39,619 bases of DNA from Rhodobacter sp. (lineage in GTDB: Bacteria; Pseudomonadota; Alphaproteobacteria; Rhodobacterales; Rhodobacteraceae): the NCBI GenBank assembly GCA_022340385.1, contig JAJDOB010000004.1, forward strand, positions 1-39,619, written 5' to 3'. Position 1 is the stretch's first letter, and every line of letters starts with the position of its first letter. Both the position numbers and the translations under genes were made by a program. Below are positions 25,014-35,259 of this stretch, piece after piece. The notes beneath the pieces are model-generated. The model made no database searches. It saw only the letters and a program-made list of their open reading frames with translations, and was not told the DNA's origin.

Positions 25014-25595
25014 ATGCTGCTTTTGATCGATAACTACGACAGTTTCACCTATAATCTTGCCCATTATCTGGGAGAATTGGGTGCCGATGTGGTTGTGCAT
25101 CGCAACGATGCGCTGGATGTGCAGGCCGCAATGGCGCTGCGCCCGTCGTCGATTGTGCTGTCGCCGGGCCCCTGCGACCCCGACCGGGCCGGCATCTGCC
25201 TGGCCATGGTCGATGCGGCCAGCGATGCGCGGATTCCGCTGCTCGGGGTCTGCCTTGGCCATCAGACCATCGGCCAGGCGTTCGGCGGCAAGGTGGTGCG
25301 CGCGTCCGACATCGTGCATGGCAAGCTGGGCCGAATGCACCACAGCGGGGCTGGCCTGTTCAGCGGCCTGCCCTCGCCGTTTGGCGCGACACGCTATCAT
25401 TCGCTGATCGTCGATCGCGCCTCGCTGCCCGATTGCCTGGAGGTCACGGCCTGGCTGGACGACGGCACCATCATGGGCCTGCAACACCGCGAACTGCCAA
25501 TCCACGGCGTGCAGTTCCATCCTGAATCAATCGCCACAGAACATGGGCATAAGCTGTTGAAAAACTTTCTGAATACCGTTCCGGTGCCGGCATGA
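25014..25595 (+). CDS. trpG: Anthranilate synthase component II (glutamine amidotransferase)
   Basis: 193 residues from ATG 25014 ([23 protein letters not shown]); an in-frame extension to 24960 is not like the family. It supplies ammonia from glutamine to TrpE. The class I amidotransferase triad is present: Cys80 in [15 protein letters not shown], and His and Glu in [15 protein letters not shown] near the C terminus. It heads a five-gene operon joined by 4-base overlaps (trpD next, ATGA). Tandem hairpins directly upstream may affect its translation. Confidence 0.94.
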   Translation: MLLLIDNYDSFTYNLAHYLGELGADVVVHRNDALDVQAAMALRPSSIVLSPGPCDPDRAGICLAMVDAASDARIPLLGVCLGHQTIGQAFGGKVVRASDIVHGKLGRMHHSGAGLFSGLPSPFGATRYHSLIVDRASLPDCLEVTAWLDDGTIMGLQHRELPIHGVQFHPESIATEHGHKLLKNFLNTVPVPA

Positions 25596-26608
25596 GCGAT
25601 GCGCTGAAGCCGCTGATCGGGGCCGCTGCGGATGCGCCGCTCACCCGCGCCAATGCGGAAAGAGCATTCGAGATTCTGTTTGACGGCGAAGCCACGCCCA
25701 GCCAGATCGGCGGCTTCCTGATGGCGCTGCGCACGCGCGGCGAAACGGTCGAGGAATATGCCGCCGCCGCCGCCGTGATGCGTGCCAAATGCCACAAGGT
25801 GCGCGCACCCGAAGGCGCGATGGACATCGTCGGAACCGGCGGCGACGGCAAGGGCACGCTGAACATTTCCACCGCCGCCGCCTTTGTGGTGGCCGGCGCG
25901 GGCGTGGTCGTGGCCAAGCATGGCAATCGCAACCTGTCGTCGAAATCGGGGGCGGCGGATGCGCTGGGACAGATGGGCATCAACGTGATGGTTGGCCCGA
26001 AAGTGGTTGAAAAGGCTTTGGAAGAGGTCGGTATCGGGTTCATGATGGCACCGATGCACCACCCGGCGATGGCGCATGTCGGCCCGGTGCGCGCCGAACT
26101 GGGCACCCGCACGATTTTCAACATCCTGGGGCCGCTGACCAACCCGGCGGGCGTGAAGCGTCAGCTGACCGGCGCATTCTCGCGCGCGCTGATCCGCCCG
26201 ATGGCCGAGACCCTGCAACAGCTCGGGTCGGAAAAGGCCTGGCTTGTACACGGGTCCGACGGCACCGACGAACTGGCGATTTCCGGCCCGTCCTGGGTCG
26301 CCATCCTGGACGGCGACGTGACCGAAACAGAGATTTCGCCCGAAGACGCCGGCCTGCCGGTGCACCCGTTCGAGGACATTCTCGGCGGCACGCCCGAAGC
26401 GAACGGCGCCGCGTTCCGCACATTGCTGGACGGCGCGCCGGGCGCCTATCGTGACGCGGTTCTGCTGAACGCCGCCGCCGCGCTGGTCGTCGCTGACAAG
26501 GTGAAGACATTGCCGGAAGGCGTTGAAATGGCGGTTGAAAGCATCGACAGCGGTGCGGCGCGAACCAAGGTTGCCGGGCTGGCCCGCATCACATCGGGGG
26601 CGGCATGA
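25592..26608 (+). CDS. trpD: Anthranilate phosphoribosyltransferase
   Basis: 338 residues. It transfers phosphoribose from PRPP to anthranilate, the second tryptophan step. The signature is complete: [27 protein letters not shown], then [57 protein letters not shown] follows, including the metal and anthranilate sites. Start overlaps trpG (ATGA) and stop overlaps trpC (ATGA), so translation is coupled on both sides. Confidence 0.95.
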   Translation: MSDALKPLIGAAADAPLTRANAERAFEILFDGEATPSQIGGFLMALRTRGETVEEYAAAAAVMRAKCHKVRAPEGAMDIVGTGGDGKGTLNISTAAAFVVAGAGVVVAKHGNRNLSSKSGAADALGQMGINVMVGPKVVEKALEEVGIGFMMAPMHHPAMAHVGPVRAELGTRTIFNILGPLTNPAGVKRQLTGAFSRALIRPMAETLQQLGSEKAWLVHGSDGTDELAISGPSWVAILDGDVTETEISPEDAGLPVHPFEDILGGTPEANGAAFRTLLDGAPGAYRDAVLLNAAAALVVADKVKTLPEGVEMAVESIDSGAARTKVAGLARITSGAA

Positions 26609-27402
26609 CGCAAACCGTTCTTGACCGGATCAAAGCCTACAAGCTGGAAGAGATTGCGGCGCGCAAGGCCACCCGCCCGCTGGCCGGGGTCGAGGCCGCC
26701 GCGCGTGCCGCGCCGCCGGTTCGCGGGTTTGCCGACCGGCTGCGGCGCGCCAGCCGGACCGGCTTTGGCCTGATCGCCGAGATCAAGAAAGCCAGCCCCT
26801 CCAAGGGGCTGATCCGCGCCGATTTCGACCCGCCCGCCCTGGCGCGCGCCTATGAGACCGGCGGCGCCACCTGCCTGTCGGTCCTGACCGACACGCCGTC
26901 TTTCCAGGGGGCTGACGCCTTTCTCACCGCCGCGCGCAGCGCCGTTGCCCTGCCCGCGCTGCGCAAGGATTTCATGTATGACACCTATCAGGTGGCCGAG
27001 GCGCGCGCGCTGCACGCCGATTGCATCCTGATCATCATGGCCAGTGTCAGCGACGATCAGGCGCGCGAACTGGAAGACGCGGCCACCGGCTGGGGCATGG
27101 ATGTCCTGATCGAGGTGCATGACGCCGGCGAACTCGATCGCGGGCTGCGTCTGAATTCACCGCTGATCGGCATAAACAACCGCAATCTCAAGACGTTCGA
27201 GACCACTCTTGATACAACGAGAGACCTGTCGCGGCAGGTTCCCGTCGACCGTTTGCTGGTGTCGGAATCCGGGCTGAACACGGCGCAGGATCTTGCCGAT
27301 CTGGCGGGTTACGGCGCGCGTTGCTTCCTGATCGGCGAAAGCCTGATGCGGCAAGCGGATGTTGCCGGCGCGACGCGCGACCTGCTGGCAGGTGCCGCGT
27401 GA
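26605..27402 (+). CDS. trpC: Indole-3-glycerol phosphate synthase
   Basis: 265 residues, a monofunctional TrpC (no fused TrpF). It closes the indole ring from CdRP. Catalytic stretches: [21 protein letters not shown] (Lys and Ser of the active site), [71 protein letters not shown] and [13 protein letters not shown]. The start overlaps trpD; the TGA overlaps the GTG start of moaC, linking tryptophan and molybdopterin genes in one transcript. Confidence 0.95.
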   Translation: MTQTVLDRIKAYKLEEIAARKATRPLAGVEAAARAAPPVRGFADRLRRASRTGFGLIAEIKKASPSKGLIRADFDPPALARAYETGGATCLSVLTDTPSFQGADAFLTAARSAVALPALRKDFMYDTYQVAEARALHADCILIIMASVSDDQARELEDAATGWGMDVLIEVHDAGELDRGLRLNSPLIGINNRNLKTFETTLDTTRDLSRQVPVDRLLVSESGLNTAQDLADLAGYGARCFLIGESLMRQADVAGATRDLLAGAA

Positions 27403-27878
27403 CCGGCGGGCTGACACATTTCGACGCCTCCGGCGCCGCCCATATGGTCGACGTGTCCGGGAAACCGGTCACGTCGCGCACCGCAACCGCCGCCGGTTGC
27501 GTGAAGATGTCGCCAGAAATTCTTGATATAATTACCAAAGGATCGGCCAAGAAAGGCGATGTGATCGGCGTTGCGCGGCTGGCCGGCATCATGGGCGCCA
27601 AGAAAACGCCTGACCTGATCCCGCTGTGCCACCCGCTGCCGGTGACCAGGGTTTCGGTCGATATTATCCCTGATCCGGCGTTACCCGGCCTTCGGATCGA
27701 AGCGACGGTAAAGACCACCGGCCAGACCGGCGTGGAAATGGAGGCGCTGACCGCCGTATCAATCGCCGCGCTGACCGTCTATGACATGGTCAAGGCGGTC
27801 GAGAAATCCATGCAGATATCCGATATCCGCCTGATCTATAAAGATGGCGGTAAATCAGGGCGTTACGAGGCGAAGTGA
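27399..27878 (+). CDS. moaC: Cyclic pyranopterin monophosphate synthase
   Basis: 159 residues from GTG 27399, which overlaps the trpC stop (GTGA). With MoaA it makes cPMP, the first committed intermediate of molybdenum cofactor synthesis. Signature: [27 protein letters not shown] at the N terminus, then [17 protein letters not shown], and [27 protein letters not shown], which holds active-site residues. Its own TGA overlaps the GTG of moeA. moaA is not in this window. Confidence 0.94.
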   Translation: MTGGLTHFDASGAAHMVDVSGKPVTSRTATAAGCVKMSPEILDIITKGSAKKGDVIGVARLAGIMGAKKTPDLIPLCHPLPVTRVSVDIIPDPALPGLRIEATVKTTGQTGVEMEALTAVSIAALTVYDMVKAVEKSMQISDIRLIYKDGGKSGRYEAK

Positions 27879-29047
27879 TTACAGTTGACGAAGCTTTGGC
27901 GCGGGTTTTCGACCTCGCGCGTCCAATGCCGGTCGAGGATGTGCCGCTAGCCGAGGCCGCCGGACGGGTGCTGGCGCAGACCGTGAACGCCACGCGCGAC
28001 CAGCCGCCCTTTGCCGCCTCGGCCATGGATGGCTACGCGATCAGCGAAACCGATGTGTCTGCGGGTGATCGGTTCACCGTCATCGGCGAAGCCGCTGCCG
28101 GGCACGGCTTTGCAGGCGCGCTGGCCGGTGGCCAAGCGGTGCGGATCTTCACTGGCGCGCCGTTGCCAGAGAACGCGACACGCGTTATTATTCAAGAGGA
28201 TACGACCCGCTCAGGCAATGTCGTGACGCTGGGCGGCAACCTTGACGCCGCGCGCCACATCCGCCCCGCCGGTGCCGATTTCCGCGCCGGTGCCAGCCTT
28301 GAGGCGCCGCAGATCTTGCGACCCGCCGACATCGCCCTGCTTGCGGCGATGAACATCGCCACCGTGCCGGTCGCGCGCCAGCCCGACGTTGCGCTGATCG
28401 CCACGGGCGACGAACTTGTGATGCCCGGCGAGGCCCCGCGCCCCGACCAGATCATCGCATCCAACACTTTCGGGCTGAAAGCCATGATCGAAGCCGCCGG
28501 CGCGTTGGTCCGCGTGCTGCCGATTGCCCGCGACACCGCCGCGTCGCTGCACACTGCATTCGCGCTTGCCCGGGGTGCCGATCTGATCGTCACCATCGGC
28601 GGCGCGTCGATTGGCGATCACGATCTGGTCGCGCCCGTGGCCGAGGAACTGGGCATGCAACGCGCGTTCTACAAGATCGCCATGCGCCCCGGCAAGCCGC
28701 TGATGGCCGGGCGCATTGCCGATTCCGCGATGATCGGCTTGCCGGGTAACCCTGTGTCCTCAATGGTTTGCGGGAAACTCTTCATCCTTCCTCTGGTGCG
28801 CGCCATGCTTGGGCTGGGGCGCCTGCCATGCGTCCGGCAACAGCGCCCGCTGGATCACGACATCGGCGCCAATGGCCCGCGAGAGCATTACATGCGCGCC
28901 CGCCTGACCGAAACCGGCATCGCCGCGTTTGACCGGCAGGACAGCGCCCTGCTCAGCGTTCTGCACCAAGCCGATGCGCTGCTGATCCGGCCCGCCGGCG
29001 ACGGCGCGCGCACCGCCGGAGAGATCGTCGACTATATCGCGATCTGA
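27875..29047 (+). CDS. moeA: Molybdopterin molybdenumtransferase
   Basis: 390 residues from GTG 27875 (GTGA overlap with moaC). It inserts molybdate into adenylylated molybdopterin. Domain order is typical: N-terminal region with [13 protein letters not shown] and [22 protein letters not shown], the MoCF domain with [13 protein letters not shown] and [13 protein letters not shown], then [11 protein letters not shown] and [12 protein letters not shown], and a C-terminal beta domain ending [11 protein letters not shown]. It is the last gene of the trpG operon; the lexA promoter region starts 45 bp later. Confidence 0.94.
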   Translation: MITVDEALARVFDLARPMPVEDVPLAEAAGRVLAQTVNATRDQPPFAASAMDGYAISETDVSAGDRFTVIGEAAAGHGFAGALAGGQAVRIFTGAPLPENATRVIIQEDTTRSGNVVTLGGNLDAARHIRPAGADFRAGASLEAPQILRPADIALLAAMNIATVPVARQPDVALIATGDELVMPGEAPRPDQIIASNTFGLKAMIEAAGALVRVLPIARDTAASLHTAFALARGADLIVTIGGASIGDHDLVAPVAEELGMQRAFYKIAMRPGKPLMAGRIADSAMIGLPGNPVSSMVCGKLFILPLVRAMLGLGRLPCVRQQRPLDHDIGANGPREHYMRARLTETGIAAFDRQDSALLSVLHQADALLIRPAGDGARTAGEIVDYIAI

Positions 29048-29091
29048 TCCGTGCATCCCGACATGTCGCGGAAACCGTTGACACGAAACGG

Positions 29092-29117
29092 GAACATGCG
29101 TAGAACGTACCCCGAAC
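29092..29117 (+). promoter_or_regulatory. Triple LexA (SOS) box upstream of lexA
   Basis: GAAC at 29092-29095, 29103-29106 and 29114-29117, each separated by seven bases, giving two overlapping GAAC-N7-GAAC direct repeats. This is the alphaproteobacterial LexA operator type (GTTC-N7-GTTC). It lies 45 bp before ATG 29162 and predicts autoregulation of lexA. Confidence 0.85.
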
Positions 29118-29161
29118 GATGGGCCGGTCGGGCCTGCCTGCCGCAGAACGGGGTATTCGCC

Positions 29162-29851
29162 ATGCTAACCAGGAAGCAACTGGAATTGCTTGATTTTATC
29201 AATAAGCGCACGTCGCGTGACGGGGTTCCGCCGTCGTTCGACGAGATGAAAGAGGCGCTTGACCTGCGATCCAAGTCGGGCATTCACCGGCTGATCACGG
29301 CGCTGGAGGAACGCGGTTTCATCCGCCGGCTCGCGCATCGTGCCCGCGCCATCGAGATCGTCAAGCTGCCCGATACGCTGGCCCGGAAATCCGGGTTCTC
29401 GCCGCAAGTCATCCAGGGCGACCGCCGCGACCCGCCCCGCGATGCCCTGCCGGTCGACGCTATCGGGGCGACGGAACTGCCGCTGATGGGGCGCATTGCC
29501 GCCGGTGTCCCGATCGAGGCGATCAGCCACGCGCAGCACAATGTCGCCGTACCCAGCGGCATGCTGTCCGGCACGGCCCATCACTATGCGCTTGAAGTCA
29601 AAGGCGATTCGATGATCGACGCGGGCATCAACGACGGCGACGTCGTGGTGATCCGGGAAAGCAGAACCGCCGACAATGGCGATATCGTCGTCGCCCTGGT
29701 CGAGGGGCACGAGGCGACGCTGAAACGCTTTCGCCGCAAGGGCAGCGCCATCGCGCTGGAGGCGGCGAACCCGGCCTATGAAACCCGCGTCTTCCGCGAT
29801 GATCAGGTCGAGGTGCAGGGTCGTCTGGTCGGGCTGATCCGCACCTACTGA
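29162..29851 (+). CDS. lexA: LexA repressor, SOS regulator
   Basis: 229 residues from ATG 29162 ([21 protein letters not shown]); upstream in-frame codons overlap the operator. The N-terminal winged helix includes [34 protein letters not shown]. Self-cleavage site is Ala114-Gly115 in [10 protein letters not shown]. The serine-lysine dyad is Ser150 ([16 protein letters not shown]) and Lys188 (EATLKRFR). It represses DNA-damage genes and is cleaved on RecA filaments. Its own promoter has a triple GAAC box. It is separated from moeA by that regulatory region and is convergent with comEC. Confidence 0.96.
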   Translation: MLTRKQLELLDFINKRTSRDGVPPSFDEMKEALDLRSKSGIHRLITALEERGFIRRLAHRARAIEIVKLPDTLARKSGFSPQVIQGDRRDPPRDALPVDAIGATELPLMGRIAAGVPIEAISHAQHNVAVPSGMLSGTAHHYALEVKGDSMIDAGINDGDVVVIRESRTADNGDIVVALVEGHEATLKRFRRKGSAIALEAANPAYETRVFRDDQVEVQGRLVGLIRTY

Positions 29852-30037
29852 CCAATCCCTTACATCCGGCGACCCGATCAGGACCAGCCTGTCGGTCGCT
29901 TGCGACATGCCCGGCATTTGCTGCCGGACAAAGGCGTTCGCCCTGTGCCGCGGGGCCGCGATGGCCAAGGCTGTCGTGCCGGGCGGTGCAGGGTGGACAC
30001 GACGCAAAACCGGTGCTTGCCGGGGGCGCTCATCGCG

Positions 30038-32077
30038 TCAGTTGCCGGTCCACAGACGCACGCCGCCATAGTGTTTCGCACCGACAATGCGCAGCGTTTT
30101 GGCACCGGGATAGACCGCGAGCGCCCCGAACTCGCGCAGTTTTTCCTCTGTCATCACCAGACAGGGCGCCTCTGCGCCGCCCTTGGCCACGATCACCAAT
30201 GCGGCGGTCCGGCAGGCATCGGCAATGCGGGTGTCGGCGCCGCGACCGCTGAGATGGACAACCTGCTGCCCGCCAAGCGTGAAGGTCAGATTGCCCGCCG
30301 CGCCCTCCAGCCCGGGGCGTTGATACGCGGCCTCCTGCAGCGCGGTATCGCCATCGTTTTCCAGCCAGCTGAGCGCGGCGAACCCGTCGCCCTTGGGCTT
30401 TGACAGCGCGCGGCCGGCATCGGTCAGCACGCCCACCAGGCGCGCGGATTCGGCCACAAGCAGTGGCGGCCGTTCCGCCTGCGACCAGATCGCGAAGGCG
30501 GCGACCACCGCGACCAATCCCGCCAGCCGCGCCCGCCCCCGCCACAGGATCAGCCACAGCATCCCCAGCGCGAACACCGGCAGAACCGACGGCGGCGGCG
30601 TGATCACCGGGGTCACCGCACCGTCCATCGCCGCGACCCAATGCGCCACGCCCAGGATCCAGTCGATGGCCGGGCGCATCACCGCCAGCCCGATCCAGGC
30701 CAGCCCGAACGGGGACAGCACCGCCGTCAGAACGGCGGCAGGCATCACGATGGCACCCATCAGCGGCACCGACATCAGGTTGGCGATCAGGCCGTAATCC
30801 GCGATCCGGTTGAAATGCGCCGCCGCGACCGGGGCCGTCGCCATCCCCGCGACCGCAGAGGACAGGACCACGGCAATCACCGGGCGCAGCAGGCGTGGAA
30901 CGCTCCAGCCCGGCCAGTCGCGCAGCGCGCTGAAGGCCGCGACCAGCGCGGTTGTGGCAGCGAAAGACATCTGGAACCCCGGTTCGGTCAGGGTTTCGGG
31001 GCGCAGGACCAGCACGATCAGCGCCGCAATCGCCACCGCGCGCAGCGTGATCGCCCGCCGGTCGAACAGCACCGCGACAAACATCACCGCGACCATGATG
31101 AATGCCCGCTCTGTCGCGACATTGCCGCCCGACAAGGCATAGTAGAACGCGCCCGCCAGCAAAGAGATCATGGCGGCGATCTTCTTGACCGGCAGGCGCA
31201 GGCCAACCCACGGAATCGCGGCCATCGCATAGCGCATCGCGGCAAAGACGAAGCCGGTCAGCAGGCCCATGTGCAGACCCGAGATCGCCAGCAGATGCGC
31301 CAGGTTGGAGGCGCGCAGATCGTCCAGCGTCCCGCGCCCCATGCCGGCGCGGTCCCCGGTCGTGATGGCGGCGGCGAAGGCACCGGTTTCGCCGGGCAGA
31401 TGCGCCTGAACGGCGGCCGAGATCCGCAGCCGCAGGCGATGGATGAACAGGCCCGCCGCGCCATCGGCAGGCGGGGCCGATGCCAGCACCGGCACCCGCG
31501 TATAGCCCACCGCGCCCAGTTGCTTGAACCAGGCCATGCGGCGGAAATCAAAGCCGCCGGGTTCCACCGGCCCCTGGGGCGGCGAAAGATTTGCGGTCAT
31601 CATCACCCGCATCCCCGGCTCTGGCGTGATGAAACCCTGTTGCCCGTGCAATGATATCCGGACCCGCGCCGGGGTGCGCGCCGGCGACATCCGTTCCAGC
31701 ACCACCCGGTCCAGCGTCAGGCGCAGCTTGTCGGACATGGACCGGTCGATGGCGACGATGCGCCCCTCGACCGGACCGTGGTAGCGAAAGCCCAGCACCG
31801 GCTTGGCGACAAGATGGGCGCGCGCGCCCGCAACGCCAAAGCCCAAAAGAACCAGCGCCGCCGCCACCGCCAGCGGCGCGGTGCTTTCGCCCAGGAGCCG
31901 AGCCAGAACGATACATGAGAAAAGCGCCGCAAGCCCCCATGAATACGTCAGAAATCCGGGTTCAAGGCGCAGCGCGAAATAGCAACCGATGCCAAGGGCG
32001 AACATCACCGGCACCCAGTTGAACAGGTGGCCGCGCTGCGCCTGCAATGCCGTGAAGGGCGAGGTCAGCCGCGCCAC
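30038..32077 (-). CDS. comEC: ComEC/Rec2-type DNA uptake channel protein
   Basis: About 679 residues from GTG 32077, chosen because AGAGGA lies five bases upstream; a TTG at 32116 gives 13 more residues but no ribosome site. An N-terminal DUF4131-like part with hydrophobic segments leads to the competence domain: SNLAHLLAISGLHMGLLTGFVF, ISLLAGAFYYALSGGNVATERAFIM, PGFQMSFAATTALVAAFS, all typical of ComEC. It would carry single-stranded DNA across the inner membrane. The C-terminal about 140 residues correspond in position to the metallo-beta-lactamase-like domain but show no HxHxDH motif, so a nuclease activity is not supported. Divergent from gltX. Confidence 0.85.
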   Translation of the reverse strand: MARLTSPFTALQAQRGHLFNWVPVMFALGIGCYFALRLEPGFLTYSWGLAALFSCIVLARLLGESTAPLAVAAALVLLGFGVAGARAHLVAKPVLGFRYHGPVEGRIVAIDRSMSDKLRLTLDRVVLERMSPARTPARVRISLHGQQGFITPEPGMRVMMTANLSPPQGPVEPGGFDFRRMAWFKQLGAVGYTRVPVLASAPPADGAAGLFIHRLRLRISAAVQAHLPGETGAFAAAITTGDRAGMGRGTLDDLRASNLAHLLAISGLHMGLLTGFVFAAMRYAMAAIPWVGLRLPVKKIAAMISLLAGAFYYALSGGNVATERAFIMVAVMFVAVLFDRRAITLRAVAIAALIVLVLRPETLTEPGFQMSFAATTALVAAFSALRDWPGWSVPRLLRPVIAVVLSSAVAGMATAPVAAAHFNRIADYGLIANLMSVPLMGAIVMPAAVLTAVLSPFGLAWIGLAVMRPAIDWILGVAHWVAAMDGAVTPVITPPPSVLPVFALGMLWLILWRGRARLAGLVAVVAAFAIWSQAERPPLLVAESARLVGVLTDAGRALSKPKGDGFAALSWLENDGDTALQEAAYQRPGLEGAAGNLTFTLGGQQVVHLSGRGADTRIADACRTAALVIVAKGGAEAPCLVMTEEKLREFGALAVYPGAKTLRIVGAKHYGGVRLWTGN

Positions 32078-32154
32078 CCTTGTCCTCTCGAAACCGATTG
32101 AATAGACCGCTGGCAACGCTATGCCACAAATGGTTTCCAGAAGGTTAATGCCAC

Positions 32155-33573
32155 ATGTCCGCCGCCCCTGACGCCGCCCCCGTCGTGACCCGCATCGCCC
32201 CCTCGCCGACCGGGTACATGCATATCGGCACCGCGCGCACGGCGCTGTTCAACTGGCTTTACGCGCGCGGGCGCGGCGGCAGGTTCCTGCTGCGCATCGA
32301 GGACACCGACAAGGCGCGCTCGACCCGCGAGGCGACCGAGGCGATCTATCGCGGCATGAGATGGCTGGGGCTGGACTGGGACGGCGAACCGGTCAGCCAG
32401 GCCGACGGCGTCGCGCGCCACGCCGAGGTCGCGCATCAGATGCTGGCGGCGGGAAAGGCCTACAAGTGCTTTTCCTCGCAGGAGGAAATCGCCGCCTTCC
32501 GCGAGACCGCGCGGGCCGAGGGGCGGTCGACCCTGTTCCGGTCGCCCTGGCGCGATGCCGATCCGGCGACCCATCCCGATGCGCCCTTCGCGATCCGGGT
32601 GCGCGCGCCGCAGGACGGAGAGACCGTCATACGCGACCGGGTGCAGGGCGATGTCACGATCCGGAACGCGGAACTGGACGACATGATATGTTTGCGATCC
32701 GACGGCACGCCCACCTATATGCTGGCCGTCGTCGTCGACGATCACGACATGGGCGTCACCCATGTGATCCGGGGCGACGACCACCTGGCCAATGCCGCGC
32801 GCCAGATGATGATCTATGACGCGATGGGATGGGACGTGCCGGTCTGGGCGCATATCCCGCTGATCCACGGGCCGGACGGCAAGAAACTGTCCAAGCGCCA
32901 CGGCGCGCTGGGGGTCGAGGAATACCAGGCGATGGGCTATCCGGCCGCGGCGATGCGCAACTATCTGGCGCGTCTGGGCTGGTCGCATGGCGACGACGAG
33001 TTCTTTTCCGACGAACAGGCCCGTGCCTGGTTCGATCTGGACGGGATCGGCAAATCGCCGGCGCGGTTCGACACCAAGAAACTGGAAAATCTGTCGTCGC
33101 AGCACATCGCGATTGCCGATGATGCGGCACTGGTCGCCGAGATCGGTGGCTATCTGGCCGCCAGCGGGCAACCGGCGCTGTCCGAAGCACAGAAAGCGGG
33201 TTTGCTGCGGGCCATGTACTGCCTGAAAGACCGCGCCCGGACCTTCCCCGATCTGCTTGAAAAGGCTTACTTTATCCTGAACCAGCGGCCCTTTGTCCCG
33301 GACCGGAAAGCGGCCGGCTCGCTGGATGCGGTATCCCGTGGTATACTGGCAGAATTGACGCCGCTTCTGCAAGATGTTAGCTGGAACCGCGACACGCTGG
33401 AACAAGTGGTAACCCAGGTGGCAGAGGCGCATGACACCAAGCTTGGCAAGGTGGCACAGCCGCTTCGGGCCGCGATAGCAGGGCGTACGGTTTCCCCCAG
33501 TGTTTTCGACATGATGCTTGTCATAGGCCGCGAAGAAACGCTTCTGAGGCTAAAGGATGCAACGAGCGCCTAG
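32155..33573 (+). CDS. gltX: Glutamate--tRNA ligase
   Basis: 472 residues, class I synthetase. It charges tRNA-Glu in the cytosol. The HIGH-type motif is [20 protein letters not shown] near the N terminus. [32 protein letters not shown] follows, and the KMSKS-type motif is GKKLSKRHG at about 241-249. AGAAGG precedes ATG 32155 by about 10 bases. It is divergent from comEC with only 77 bp between starts. gltA follows after 59 bp. Confidence 0.95.
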   Translation: MSAAPDAAPVVTRIAPSPTGYMHIGTARTALFNWLYARGRGGRFLLRIEDTDKARSTREATEAIYRGMRWLGLDWDGEPVSQADGVARHAEVAHQMLAAGKAYKCFSSQEEIAAFRETARAEGRSTLFRSPWRDADPATHPDAPFAIRVRAPQDGETVIRDRVQGDVTIRNAELDDMICLRSDGTPTYMLAVVVDDHDMGVTHVIRGDDHLANAARQMMIYDAMGWDVPVWAHIPLIHGPDGKKLSKRHGALGVEEYQAMGYPAAAMRNYLARLGWSHGDDEFFSDEQARAWFDLDGIGKSPARFDTKKLENLSSQHIAIADDAALVAEIGGYLAASGQPALSEAQKAGLLRAMYCLKDRARTFPDLLEKAYFILNQRPFVPDRKAAGSLDAVSRGILAELTPLLQDVSWNRDTLEQVVTQVAEAHDTKLGKVAQPLRAAIAGRTVSPSVFDMMLVIGREETLLRLKDATSA

Positions 33574-33632
33574 GCACTCGGACAACACGGGTCGGCGCTC
33601 TTGTGGCGCGACTTCCAAAGAAAGGGATTTAC

Positions 33633-34928
33633 ATGGCAGACAGTAAAAAGACGGCGACCCTCAAGATCGGCGAACAGGTTCTGGAGCTGCCGATCCTTTC
33701 GCCCACCGCCGGGCCCGATGTCATCGACATCCGCAAACTTTACGCGCAGGCCGGCGTGTTCACCTATGATCCCGGTTTCACCTCGACCGCGGCCTGCGAT
33801 TCCACCATCACCTTCATCGACGGCGAAGAGGGCGAGCTGCTGCATCGCGGCTATCCGATCGACCAGCTGGCGGAGAAATCGCATTTCCTGGAAGTCTGCT
33901 ATCTGCTGCTTTACGGCGAACTGCCGACCGGGGCCGAACTGGAAGACTTCGAGAACCGCGTCACCAATCACACGATGATCCATGAACAGATGCAGTTCCT
34001 GTTCCGCGGTTTCCGGCGCGATGCACATCCGATGGCGATCATGGTCGGCGTCGTCGGCGCGATGAGCGCGTTCTACCACGACAGCACCGACATCAACGAT
34101 CCCTGGCAGCGCGAGGTCGCCTCGATCCGGATGATCGCCAAGATGCCGACGATTGCGGCGATGGCGTTCAAATATACCATCGGCCAGCCGTTCGTGTATC
34201 CGCGCAACGATCTGGACTATGCGTCCAACTTCCTGCGCATGTGCTTTTCGGTGCCCTGCGAGGAATACGAGGTGAACCCGATCCTGGCCCGCGCCATGGA
34301 CCGGATATTCACCCTGCACGCCGATCACGAACAGAACGCCTCGACCTCGACCGTGCGTCTGGCCTCGTCTTCCGGCGCCAACCCGTTTGCCTGCATCGCC
34401 GCCGGCATCGCCTGTCTCTGGGGCCCCGCGCATGGCGGCGCAAACCAGGCCTGCCTGGAAATGCTGGAAGACATCGGCAGCGTGGATCGCATCCCCGAAT
34501 TCATCGCCCGCGCCAAGGACAAGAACGACAGCTATCGCCTGATGGGCTTTGGCCACCGCGTCTACAAGAACTTTGACCCGCGCGCCAAGGTGATGAAGCA
34601 ATCCGCCGACGAGGTTCTGGAACTGCTGGGCATCGACAACAATCCCAAGTTGCAGGTCGCCAAGGAACTGGAACGCCAGGCGCTGGAAGACCCGTATTTC
34701 GCGGACAAGAAGCTGTTCCCGAACGTCGATTTCTATTCCGGCATCATACTGGAAGCGATGGGTTTCCCGACGTCCATGTTCACGCCGATCTTTGCACTGG
34801 CGCGCACCGTGGGCTGGATTTCGCAGTGGAAAGAGCAGCTTGACGATCCGCAACTGCGCATCGGTCGGCCCCGGCAATTGTATCAGGGCGCAACCATGCG
34901 CGATTATGTGGATGTCGAGAACCGCTGA
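33633..34928 (+). CDS. gltA: Citrate synthase (type II)
   Basis: 431 residues from ATG 33633 with AAAGGG upstream; an earlier in-frame ATG at 33603 is less likely. It condenses acetyl-CoA and oxaloacetate to citrate. The catalytic triad is His267 ([15 protein letters not shown]), His308 ([15 protein letters not shown]) and Asp366 (NVDFYSGI). The N-terminal strand domain ([16 protein letters not shown]) and [20 protein letters not shown] mark the hexameric, NADH-sensitive Gram-negative type. Its stop is followed in the same reading frame by a decayed acetyltransferase. Confidence 0.96.
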   Translation: MADSKKTATLKIGEQVLELPILSPTAGPDVIDIRKLYAQAGVFTYDPGFTSTAACDSTITFIDGEEGELLHRGYPIDQLAEKSHFLEVCYLLLYGELPTGAELEDFENRVTNHTMIHEQMQFLFRGFRRDAHPMAIMVGVVGAMSAFYHDSTDINDPWQREVASIRMIAKMPTIAAMAFKYTIGQPFVYPRNDLDYASNFLRMCFSVPCEEYEVNPILARAMDRIFTLHADHEQNASTSTVRLASSSGANPFACIAAGIACLWGPAHGGANQACLEMLEDIGSVDRIPEFIARAKDKNDSYRLMGFGHRVYKNFDPRAKVMKQSADEVLELLGIDNNPKLQVAKELERQALEDPYFADKKLFPNVDFYSGIILEAMGFPTSMFTPIFALARTVGWISQWKEQLDDPQLRIGRPRQLYQGATMRDYVDVENR

Positions 34929-35253
34929 TCTTCCACGGCCAGGACCCGGCTTGTCACCGACAGGCTGACCCTGCGCGCGGGCCGGCCTGCGGATCTTGAG
35001 CCAAGGTTCAGGGTCTTCAGCAATGCCCGCGCCATGCGGTATTGGTCGACCCTGCCGCATGCGTCCATCGACGCACCCCGCGACCTGCATGCCCGGCTCT
35101 GCCTGCCGGGGCCGCGGCTGTATTTCGTGATCGAATTCGAGGGGAGTGCGGTGGGGACATGCGGGATCAGCGACCGCAACGAGATCGGCTATATCCTGCA
35201 CCCCGATCATTGGCGGCGCGGATTGATGTCAGAGGCTGTCCGCGCCGTGAAGC
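34929..35253 (+). pseudogene. Remnant of a GNAT (RimJ/RimL-like) acetyltransferase
   Basis: Directly after the gltA stop and in the same frame, codons read RTRLVTDRLTLRAGRPADLEPRF, SNARAMRYWSTLPH, LYFVIEFEGSAVGTCGISD, EIGYILHPDHWRRGLMSEAVRAV. This is the N-terminal half of a RimJ/RimL-type acetyltransferase up to the acetyl-CoA loop (WRRGLMSEA). No start codon exists at the expected place: the first ATG (35034) lies within the fold. Similarity stops at about 35253, where the opposing membrane-protein gene ends. About 80 C-terminal residues are missing. Both ends being lost points to a decayed gene; readthrough of the gltA TGA is conceivable but unsupported. Confidence 0.65.
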
Positions 35254-35259
35254 GCCCGG

